From positions 1-30,763 of the forward strand of contig JAAMPI010000596.1 in NCBI GenBank assembly GCA_013054445.1: DNA of 30,763 bases, read 5' to 3'. Position numbers and translations under genes: made by a program. Under the pieces are notes generated by a model. That model searched no databases. It was not told where the DNA came from and saw only the letters and a list, made by a program, of their open reading frames with translations. Positions within the stretch are counted from its first letter, which is position 1. Every line of letters begins with the position of its first letter. This document shows, piece after piece, positions 22,701 through 30,763 of this stretch. The stretch comes from Cudoniella acicularis (taxonomy: Eukaryota > Ascomycota > Leotiomycetes > Helotiales > Helotiaceae).

Positions 22701-22825
22701 AAGCAATTGCTACACGAACCTCTGGGAAGATGGCATCTCCACCACGAGGGATGGTCAAATCCCGTCTACGCTGTCGGCCGGTCGAGTTTGAGCGCTCTCT
22801 TCGTCGTCCTAAGCGGTGCGAATGA
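19745..22825 (+). CDS. mgm1: Mitochondrial dynamin-like GTPase Mgm1/OPA1
   Basis: Inner-membrane fusion GTPase. Exons 19745-20051, 20105-22271 and 22330-22825 give 989 codons; introns are 53 and 58 nt. The Arg-rich N-terminus (RLLSARLLPLARRVNPAARH) is a mitochondrial presequence. A membrane anchor follows near residues 79-96 (FAGASITALAYVQYQ). A second Ala/Gly-rich segment at about 185-201 (VGAAAVGGSAAAYAYDQ) fits the rhomboid cleavage site. GTPase motifs are GSQSSGKSS (251-259), DLPG (351) and TKMD (419). The middle and effector regions continue to EKMEGVRDLESSKRERERAR. After GGNGEKGE (about 22625) the frame runs for roughly 66 codons through sequence that looks like the adjoining repeat element. 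That tail is unlike Mgm1, so the original stop was probably lost. The second intron contains a C-run (22286-22296). The core looks functional; whether the tail is tolerated is unknown. Confidence 0.92.
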
Positions 22826-24990
22826 GTGGTAGGGCTAGCAGAGCGGCCCCTCCGGGTGAACCTATGATATCCGTCTGGGCTCCGTGAATTCCGCATCGGC
22901 GGGGTACCGGACGTGGTGACAGCGCTGTGCGTGTTTTCCACGGGTCTCGTAGGATTTGATGGCAGGGGAACCTCAGGTGGCGGTGGCGGAGCCGATCGCT
23001 GGTTCGCAGGTGGTCCTTCTACATCCTCGACGTCTTGCATTCTTTCCTCGTCTTCTCGACCTCCGCCATGGTTGTCGCGCGGCAGACGAAAGAAGTTCGG
23101 TTGGTCTAAGTCGTCCTTAGCGGTACCGAAGAAGCTGTGAAAGAAGTCTCGTGTAATAGCAAATGATGTGAGGTACCGCTTGGGTGTAGTGTCGTATGAA
23201 GTTAAATATATATAGTCAAAGAAAAGGCAGCCTTCGTCTGCTTGGAGAGCACTGTCGTGTGGTCGGCCATATCTATATGAGATATCTGGTCTGCTATATT
23301 TGTCTGAGATATCCGGTCTGCCATCCTCGCGATCTGAGGTCAACTCGGGGGCGGCTGTCATCGTTTCTCCACACTCGAGGTCACCGATGATTTGATATAT
23401 GAGTTGCACCTTTCGTCGCCTTACTTCTTGTTCTATTGAAGGCCGAATTCTTCGCACGCAGTCTTCGATCTCACTGCTGTCTGCTGCCTTGCGATCACGG
23501 TACAGTTTACGTATACGTTTATATCCATTTCCAAGAGCTAGTGCGGAAAGCTCAATCCACTATTGAGGCTATAGCCCTGGTTTCCGTGTGCCGCGCTTAC
23601 CAATGTCTTTCCGAGGTGCTTGCCCGTCTATTTCGGGAAAGTGCCGTAGGGTGAGGAGCCAGAGTACACGATATGCTACCCAGGAGGCATATGAATTAGA
23701 GAATGTTCGATCATCAAAAGTAGACTCAGTGGTTTGGACTTTGACATTCGGTTGACCGTTGTGTAGGGCATTAAAATACTACGAGAGAGAGCCCTTACTT
23801 TTGCCTGGCAGAACCTTCTTCAATATCCTTATATAAGGTTCGAGGTACTTCGTATCTTCCTAGAATATATATATTGTTATAATGACGTACTTTATCGAAC
23901 AGATACGCTCAAGTATCTACGAGCGAATATTGTCGTCTTGGATTGTAGGAAAAAGCTCTCGTGATAGCATTCGTATCTGAACGAACGCACGATCCTCGAG
24001 GGATAAGCCGGGGCAGAGGCCCTAGAGAAGAAAAGCCGTGTTAGTATCAATCAGAAACCAGTCGTTTTCATTCTTACCGATAATATAGACCATCGTCGCC
24101 TTAACTCGACGCAAGTAGCGTGTCATTTCCTACGCTCTGTCAGTAGGGGCGAAAGGTATTAGGGGAATGCTAAATACCTCGGGGTAGTGCAGATTCGAGA
24201 GCCGTAAGAAAGTCCCTATCAGTATGGCTGGCCACAGTCTAGCGAACGGGATCAGCGTATCCAGGCTATCCCAGAACTGCTCTGACAGGGCCTCTAGGCG
24301 CTTCACATAGTCCTGCTTGCTATCTGAAAGCCGGGCGAGGAATTTCTCTCTTCGCGCTATATCTCCCTATATAGTAGAGATACGGATCTGCCGGAGGACG
24401 TCCCTATCGTAGAATTTCGCGTAGCTAGGATCATGTTCGCGTAGTACGTTCTTAACCTGTAGACTAAGGTCTGGATTCGTTAGCTAGGAGTGTCTTTTGA
24501 TAATGAAGATAGAGTCATAGACCGTCAGAATAGAGATCGGCAATCCACTACCTGTCATTCCCTATAAAGAATTTGCGGGCTGCTTTAATGCGATGTCTTC
24601 CGTATAAGAATGTGAGAGGATAGTCGGGATTGAACAGTTGAAAGTCGTTGTCGACTCCTAGAGGTCTTGAGGGCAGAGCCGATCGAGGTATCAGCACAGG
24701 CACGTGATTGTCGGAATCCCGGCGCTGACAGCCAACCTCGGGACTCTAAAAGATGCCTAACAACCTAGTGACATTCTTCTCGTCACGCTGTCGCGGGTTT
24801 TCAGGAAGCTTCTCATGTCGAAGCTTATCAAGTGGGATTTTTACCGAGCCGATGAATGCCCGGCTTTTCTCCCGAAAAATTTATAAATCTGTCGCTGAAA
24901 GGCCTTCTATGATAAAGTGAATCTATTTAGCGCCTGAGAGGAACTCTTTATCAAAGCATTTCCCGGTGGTTCCTTCTTCTTTATATTACC
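22626..24990 (-). pseudogene. DUF3723-family gene, left-arm copy, RIP-degraded
   Basis: Reading the minus strand from about 24990 gives FREKSRAFIGSVKIPLDKL, then LPENPRQRDEKNVTRLLGIF, then LFNPDYPLTFLYGRHRIKAA, then a broken DR*WIADLYSDGL, QFWDSLDTLIPFARLWP, and after introns (for example 24128-24178) LRHFPEIDGQAPRKDIGKRG and LSALALGNGYKRIRKLY. The last open part, 23457-22626, has RPDIS repeats and a Pro/Arg-rich tail. The GRHRIKAA and W(W)IADLY motifs are characteristic of DUF3723, a fungal family of unknown function often carried by Starship elements. In-frame stops are TAA or TAG and mostly fit CAG/CAA to TAG/TAA or TGG to TAG. The frame ends inside antisense mgm1, so the true C-terminus is lost. 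End coordinates are approximate. Confidence 0.7.
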
Positions 24991-25210
24991 CTTATCCTTA
25001 ATCAATGTTCTGCCTATCTATTTTTAACTACGAGCTCGAGGGGGACCTAAACGGGACCCTACTAGGGCAACCAAATGTGGCACCTCTCCCCTAGAAGTGA
25101 CTATATAATGATAACACGACGTGCTCAGGCACAATCTTTTACTAAAAATTCCTTCCCGCGACACTGCTTCTAGTCTATNACTAAGNCCTTTGACCCTTCT
25201 AAACCGAACT
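24991..25210. other. Head-to-head intergenic region of the element
   Basis: Separates the divergent DUF3723 and kinase genes of the left arm and presumably held both promoters. It contains the two N positions (25179, 25186). Confidence 0.45.
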
Positions 25211-26465
25211 ATGGCATCTGAAAGTAGCAGACCCCTCTCGCTCTTTCCCGGCAGCAATCTAGAGGGATCAACCTCTCTTGGCGATCATATTCCCTTACCA
25301 CCCCCTATTCCAGCATCACGCAAGGGAATCTATACCAGAGGTGACTCTAACAAAGAGAGATCCATAACGCAGGTCAGCAGAAAACCGCAGCTAGCATCTC
25401 AAGGTTTGCCGAAGAACACCACCAGGTATAGTTTATAAAACACCTTAACGTTATCTTTAAGCTCTCTAGTAAAGCGGATTTCAAGAGATGCGGCCAACCC
25501 GTACCGGTCTGACTTAGCTTATAATGGAAATAAAGTCACCGGATCAAAATACCCGAGAACAGAGTAGCAAACAAGGACTTCCCTACGAGTGGCCTACCAC
25601 GAATTCATGGTTTTTGACCAGGCTGGATCGGCTATTATCGGATGTGATAACACTAGGGAGCGCAACTTGGTCGCAATCAAGAGATTAAACATCGGGACCG
25701 ACAAAAGCTTAATACGTGGGATATAACCTTTTACAAGCGATCATGTGGTTAATGTTAGAGAGTCGTACTTTGACAATGATGAACTAGTGATTATTTACGA
25801 ACAAATAGATATCTCGCTCCGATATGTTACTAGCATATTATAAGCCCCGTTTAAGCCCTTTCAGATCGCAGCAATCTATAAGGAGGTAAGTCAGCCCTGA
25901 CCGTACTAGCCGAGCCTTTGCTTACCGAAAACAGCTAGTATTGGGACTCTTGTATATACACGAGGAGCTCTCTCTATATCACGGCGAGTTGAGTTGCTAT
26001 ATAATCCTTCTCAACCGTGACGGAATGGTGAAAATTGGTAAGTCTGTTTCGGCTTTGCGTAATTCTTACTAATATTACCAGCCAATATTGGGGAATCTTT
26101 TGCTCGGAAGAAAAATATCACAGCAGGGAGTAGACGCGACGATATCCGTAGCCTCGGCTCTGTTATGATAGAGCTAATGGAGCCCACGACGTACATACTA
26201 AGTCCTTATTCTACGGAATTACAAAGCCCGGAAAAATGGAAGGATGGCTCCGGCATCAAGGATTTTCTGAGTGCTACCCAGTACCAATCCTTAGAGCAAT
26301 TGAAAAACGTAAGCTTTCCCGTCCTAGACAATCGAGGATATTCGGCTAATCAAGAACAAGCATGATTTTCTTCCTAAGGAACCACTTGTAAAATGTTTCA
26401 GGGCTCATGTTTTTTGTGCTATAATCGCAGCAGGTACTCATTGGGATATCCTGTCGCTTCCGTAG
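25211..26465 (+). pseudogene. Degenerate protein-kinase-like gene, left-arm copy
   Basis: ATG at 25211 begins MASESSRPLSLFPGSNLEG. Introns at 25426-25461, 25886-25934, 26038-26081 and 26309-26360 restore a continuous frame to TAG 26463-26465. The N-lobe shows ERNLVAIKRLNIG with the ATP-binding lysine, then a hinge-like DNDELVIIYEQ. The C-lobe has LLYIHEELSLYHGELSCYIILL where active kinases have HRDLKxxN, and KIANIGES where they have DFG. RRDDIRSLGSVMIELM follows. The gene thus looks like a pseudokinase of the type found beside DUF3723 genes in fungal accessory regions (recalled association). Three internal stops (TAG 25565, TAA 25724, TAA 25841) break it; all could derive from CAG or CAA by C-to-T. 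Whether the ancestral protein was already catalytically inactive cannot be settled here. Confidence 0.75.
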
Positions 26466-26600
26466 AATCAATTTTGATAACTCAATTATCTCCTAAACTT
26501 GTGCTGGCCAATTTAGTTAGAGCTTAGACACTGTCCCAACATTCCCGTGACTCTGACCCAAAATTCTGGAACCCCGGATATAAATTGGTCCCGGAACGAG
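26466..26600. other. Spacer between kinase copy and central array
   Basis: Unique-looking sequence within the left arm; its inverted counterpart is 27185-27323. The arms differ here mostly by C/T and G/A changes. The right arm also has a short extra segment around 27296-27308. Confidence 0.6.
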
Positions 26601-27184
26601 TTATTATAACAAGCGGTTGTGTAATGGGTTGCTGTGTAATAAGTAGTATAAAACAGGGCGTTATACAACAAATTATTATACAACAAGTAGTTGTGCGACG
26701 GATTGTTATATAACAAATGGTTATGTAACCGGCTGTTGTGCAACAAGTAGTTATATAACAGCGAGTTGTGCAATGGATTGTTATATAACAAATGGTTGTG
26801 CAACGGGCTGTTGTGCAACAAGTAGTTATGCAACGAGTTATTATACAACAAGTAGTTATATAACATGACGTTGTGCAACGGGCTGTTGTGTAACAAATGG
26901 TTGTAAAACGCCCTGTTATATAACTAATTGTTATATAATAACTCGTTATATAACTAATTATTATATAAAAGCCCGTTACACAATCATTTGTTATATAACA
27001 ACCCGTTATACAACGCCCTGTTATATAACTACTTGTTATATAACAGCCGGCTACACAACTATTTGTTATATAACAATCCGTTGTACAGCTACTTGTTATA
27101 TAATAATTTGTTATATAACGCCCTGTTCTATAACTACTTATTGTATAGCAACCCGTTATATAGCCACTTGTTATAAAATAACTC
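26601..27184. repeat. Central array of about 39 units of 15 bp
   Basis: Each unit is a 10-base quasi-palindrome, GTTATATAAC or a variant such as GTTGTGCAAC, plus a 5-base spacer. In the left half spacers alternate between A-rich (AAGTA, AAATG) and G-rich (GGGCT, GGATT), giving a 30-bp higher-order period. In the right half they are the complements (TACTT, CATTT, AGCCC, AACCC). The whole array is thus itself an inverted repeat centred near 26.9 kb. The total of 584 bases equals 39 units minus one base. Because the period is a multiple of three, open frames encode Asn/Leu/Tyr-rich pentapeptides, which I do not take as protein. Confidence 0.9.
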
Positions 27185-27323
27185 GTTCCGGGACCAATTT
27201 ATATTCGGGGTTCTAGAATTTTAGGTTAGTAGGAAGGTTAGGAAAGGTGTCTAAGGTTTAACTATATTAGCCAGTATAAGTTTAAGAGATAAGTTAAGTG
27301 AACAGTTGTTATCAAAATTAAAT

Positions 27324-28578
27324 CTATAGAAGCGACAGAATATCCTAGTGCGTACCTGCTGCGATTATAACACAGAAAACATGAGCCCTAAAACATTTTA
27401 TAAGTAGTTCCTTAGGAAGAAAATCGTACTTGTTCTTGATTAGCCGAATATCCTCGATTTTCTAGGACGGGAAAGCTTACGTTCTTCAATTACTCTAAGG
27501 ATTAGTACTAGGTAGCACTCAGAAAATCCTTAATACCGGAGCTATCCTTCTATTTTTCCGGGCTTTATAATTCCGTAGAATAAGGACTTAGTATATACGT
27601 CGTAGGCTCTATTAGCTCTATTATAATAGAGCCGAGGCTACGGATATCGTCGCGTCTACTCTCTACTATAATATTTTTCTTCCGAGTAAAAGATTCTCTA
27701 ATATTAGCTAGAATATATTAGTAATAATTACGTAAAGCCGAAACAGACTTACTAATTTTCACTATTCTATTACGGTTAAGAAGGATTATATAGCAACTCA
27801 ACTCGCCGTGATATAGAGAGAGCTCCTCGTATATATATAAGAGTCCTAATACTAGCTGTTTTCGGTAAGCAAGGCTCGGCTAGTACGGTCAGGGCTGGCT
27901 TACCTCCTTATAGATTACTACGATCTAAAAGGGCTTAAACGGGGCTTATAATATACTAGTAACATATCGGAGCGAGATATCTATTTGTTCGTAGATAATC
28001 ACTAGATCATTATTATTAAAGTACGACTCTCTAACATTAACCATATAGTCGCTTATAAAAGGTTATATCCCACGTATTAAGCTTTTGTCGATCCCGATGT
28101 TTAATCTCTTGATTACGACCAAGTTGCGCTCCCTAGTGTTATCATATCCGATAATAGCCGATCTAGCCTAGTCAAAAACCATAAATTCGTAGTAGGCCAC
28201 TCGTAGGGAAGTCCTTGTTTACTACTCTATTCTCGGGTATTTTGATCCGGCGACTTTATTTCTATTATAAGCTAAGTCAGACCGGTACGGGCTAGCCCTA
28301 TCTCTTGAAAGCCGCTTTACTAGAGAGCTTAAAGATGACGATAAGGTGTTTTATAAACTATACCTAGTAGTGTTCTTCGGCAAACCTTAAGATACGAGCT
28401 ACGGTTTTCTACTAACCTGCGTTATAGATCTCTCTTTCTTAGAGTCACCTCTAGTATAGATTCCTTTGCGTGATGCTAGAATAGGGGGTGGTAGGGGAAT
28501 ATGATCGCTAAGAGAGGTTGATCCCTCTAGATTACTGCCGGGAAAGAGCGAGAGGGGTCTACTACTTTCAGATACTAT
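27324..28578 (-). pseudogene. Degenerate protein-kinase-like gene, right-arm copy
   Basis: Mirror copy of the gene at 25211-26465. The position of the start codon (28578-28576) reads ATA rather than ATG, a G-to-A change. Many further C/T and G/A differences introduce stops, so this copy is more decayed than the left one. The stop TAG at 27326-27324 corresponds to the left-arm stop. Confidence 0.75.
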
Positions 28579-28806
28579 AGTTTAGTTTAGAAGGGTCAAA
28601 GGTCTCGGTCATAGACTAGAAGTAGTGTCTTATATAATACGGAAGGAATTTCCGTAAAATATTATGCCTAAACACGTCGTATTATCATTATATAGTCACT
28701 TCTAGGGGAGAGGTGCCATATTTGGTTGCCCTAATAGGGTCCCGTTTAGGTCCCCCTCGAGGTCGTAGTTAAAAATAGATAGGCAGAACATTAAGTAAGG
28801 ATAAGG

Positions 28807-30763
28807 GTAATATAAAGAAGAAGGAGCCACCGGGAAATGTTTTGATAAAGAGTTTCCTCTTAGGCGCTAAATAGATTTACTTTATCATAAAAGGCCTTTT
28901 AGCGACAGATTTATAAATTTTTCGAGAGAAAAAGCCGGGCATTTATCGGCTTAGTAAAAATCCTACTTAATAAGCTTCGATATAAGGAGCTTCCTGACAA
29001 CCCGCGACAGCGTAACGAGAAGAATGTCACTAGGTTGTTAGGCATCTTTCGGAGTCCCGAGGTTGGTTATTAGCGCCGGGATTCCGACAATCACGTGCCT
29101 GTGCTAATACCTCGATCGGCTCTACCCTTAAGACCTCTAGGAGTCGATAACGACTTTCAACTGTTCAATCCCGACTATCCTCTTATATTCTTATACGGAA
29201 GACATCGTATTAAAGCAGCCCGCAAATTCTTTATAGGGAATAACAGGTGGTGGATTGCCGATCTCTATTCTGACGGTCTATGACTCTATCTTTATTATTA
29301 AAAGACAGTCCTAGCTAACGAATCCAGACCTTAGTCTATAGGTTAAGAACGTACTACGCGAACATGATCCTAGCTACGCGAAATTCTACGATAGGGACGT
29401 CTTCCGGCAGATCCGTATCTCTACTATATAGGGAGATATAGCGCGAAGAGAGAAATTCCTCGCCCGGCTTTTAGACAGCAAGCAGGACTATATAAAGCGC
29501 CTAGAGGCCCTGTTAGAGCAGTTCTAGGATAGCCTAGACGCGCTAATCCCGTTCGCTAGACTATGGCTAGCCATACTGATAGGGACTTTCTTACGGCTCT
29601 CGAATCTATACTGCCCCGAGGTATTTAGTATTCCCTAATACCTTTCGCCCTAACTGACAGAGCGTAGGAAATAACACGCTACTTGCGTCGAGTTAAGGCG
29701 ACGATAGTCTATATTATCGGTAAGAATAAAAACGACTGGTTTCTGATTAATACTAACACGGCTTTTCTTCTCTAGGGCCTCTACCCCGGCTTATCCCTCG
29801 AGGATCGTGCGTTCGTTTAGATACGAATACTATCACGAGAGCTTTTTCTTATAATCTAAGACGACAATATTCGCTCGTAGATACTTAAGCGTATCTGTTC
29901 GATAAAGTACGTTATTATAATAATATATATATTCCTAGAAGATACGAAGTACCTCGAACCTTATATAAGGATATTAAAGAAGGTTCTACTAGGCAAAAGT
30001 AAAGGCTCTCTCTCGTAGTATTTTAATGCCCTATACAACGGTCAGCCGAATATCAAAGTCTAAACCACTAAGTCTACTTTTAATAATCGAACATTCTCTA
30101 GTTTATATGCCTCCTAGGTAGCATATCGTATACTCTAGCTCCTCGCCCTACGGCACTTTCCCGAAATAGACGGCAAAGCACCTCGGAAAGACATTAGTAA
30201 GCGCGTCACACGGAAACCAGGGCTATAGCCTTAATAGTAGATTAAGCTTTCCGTATTAGCCCTTAGAAATAGATATAGACGTATACGTAAACTATACCGT
30301 GATCGCAAGGCAGTAGACAGTAGTAAGATCGAAGACTGCGTACGAAGAATTCGGCCTTTAATAGAACAAGAAGTAAGGCGACGAAAGGTATAACTTATAT
30401 ATCAAATCATCGGTGACCTCGAGTATAGAGAAACGATGACAGCCGCCCCCGAGTTGACCTTAGATCACGAGAATAGCAGACCGGATATCTTAGACAAATA
30501 TAGTAGACCAGATATCTTATATAGATATGGCCGACCACACGACAGTGCTCTCTAAGTAGACGAAGGCTGCCTTTTCTTTAACTATATATATTTAACTTTA
30601 TACGACACTATACCCAAGCGGTACCTTATATCATTTGCTATTACACGAGACTTCTTTTATAGCTTCTTCGGCACCGCTAAGGACGACTTAGACTAACCGA
30701 AATTCTTTTGTCTGTCGCGCGACAACTATAGCGGAGGTCGAGAAGAAGAGGAAAGAATATAAG
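28807..30763 (+). pseudogene. DUF3723-family gene, right-arm copy, 3'-partial
   Basis: Inverted copy of the left-arm DUF3723 gene. The best preserved piece, 29095-29283, reads GVDNDFQLFNPDYPL, FLYGRHRIKAARKF and NNRWWIADLYSDGL, then a stop. Here both tryptophans of the WW motif are kept, whereas the left copy has a stop at the first. The two copies were therefore damaged at different sites. Frames before and after are interrupted by TAG/TAA codons. The 3' end lies beyond the window. The 5' limit is set by symmetry and is approximate. Confidence 0.7.

Larger units (their letters stand above)
23034..26600 (+). repeat. Left arm of giant imperfect palindrome
   Basis: This arm is the approximate reverse complement of 27185-30763 along its whole length. 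Anchors are 23034-23070 against the last bases of the window, 24700-24760 against 29030-29100, 25211 against 28578, and 26589-26600 against 27185-27197. The outer edge probably lies further left, near 22626, where mgm1 homology ends; the matching right part is outside the window. Two undetermined bases, at 25179 and 25186, lie here. Confidence 0.85.
27185..30763 (-). repeat. Right arm of giant imperfect palindrome, cut by window end
   Basis: Inverted copy of 23034-26600. It is visibly more AT-rich than the left arm, through C-to-T and G-to-A differences, many in CpA/TpG context. An example is TCGGGGTTCTAGA against TCCGGGGTTCCAGA. The last base of the window pairs with left-arm position 23034, so the palindrome continues outside. 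Confidence 0.85.

Noticed and set aside
26513..27176. Open frames encoding Asn/Leu/Tyr pentapeptide repeats on both strands
   Set aside because: They follow from a 15-bp tandem repeat (five codons per unit) and occur symmetrically on both strands; no domain or start context supports a protein.
26601..27184. CRISPR-like appearance of regularly spaced short palindromes
   Set aside because: Units are only 10 bp with 5-bp recurring spacers, and the host is a fungus; this is a tandem array, not a CRISPR.
23034..30763. Palindrome as a pure assembly artefact
   Set aside because: The arms differ at many sites with a RIP-like pattern and each keeps features lost in the other, which a simple inverted mis-join would not produce. 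The N positions still call for read checks.
22626..30763. Assignment to a complete Starship element
   Set aside because: Only cargo-type genes are visible; no tyrosine recombinase captain, target site or terminal repeat can be seen in the window.

Overview
The window looks like nuclear DNA of a filamentous ascomycete (Pezizomycotina; a leotiomycete-like fungus is my inference). Intact genes carry several short introns (about 36-98 nt) with GTRNGT-type donors and CTAAC/CTGAC branch points. They include fungal families such as NADPH oxidase NoxB, coronin, a Dug3-type amidotransferase and the mitochondrial dynamin Mgm1.

Layout. 1-644 (+): 5'-truncated, frameshifted spherulin-4-like gene. 1115-2058 (-): GNAT acetyltransferase, three exons. 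2988-3072 (-): decayed intron-containing tRNA-Val. 3561-5759 (+): coronin, eight exons. 6218-7224 (+): C-terminal piece of a DUR3-like urea transporter. 7225-9146: long gene-poor stretch with a small cluster of inverted repeats near 8.5-8.7 kb. 9147-10544 (-): SR-type protein kinase pseudogene. 10858-11030 (-): tRNA-like locus with a structured insert of about 100 nt. 12278-14141 (-): noxB. 15413-16832 (+): remnants of one or two decayed genes. 17539-19098 (-): Dug3-like glutamine amidotransferase with a GC-AG intron. 19745-22825 (+): Mgm1, whose last codons run into a repeat element.

From about 22.6 kb to the end of the window the sequence is an imperfect giant palindrome. Each arm (23034-26600 and 27185-30763; the right arm is cut by the window edge) carries a DUF3723 gene and a divergent degenerate protein-kinase gene, head to head. 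The arms meet in a 584-bp array of about 39 units of 15 bp. The array's left half is approximately the reverse complement of its right half. All identified stop codons in the two kinase and DUF3723 copies are TAA or TAG where coding sense can be restored by C-to-T or G-to-A reversal, and the arms differ mostly by C/T and G/A changes. This is the signature of repeat-induced point mutation (RIP).

So conserved housekeeping and signalling genes (actin regulation, ROS production, glutathione turnover, mitochondrial fusion) alternate with many broken genes, and the right-hand 8 kb is a degraded mobile-type cargo block in inverted duplication. DUF3723 is a known recurrent cargo family of Starship giant transposons. 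No captain tyrosine recombinase is visible here, so membership in a Starship is only a hypothesis.
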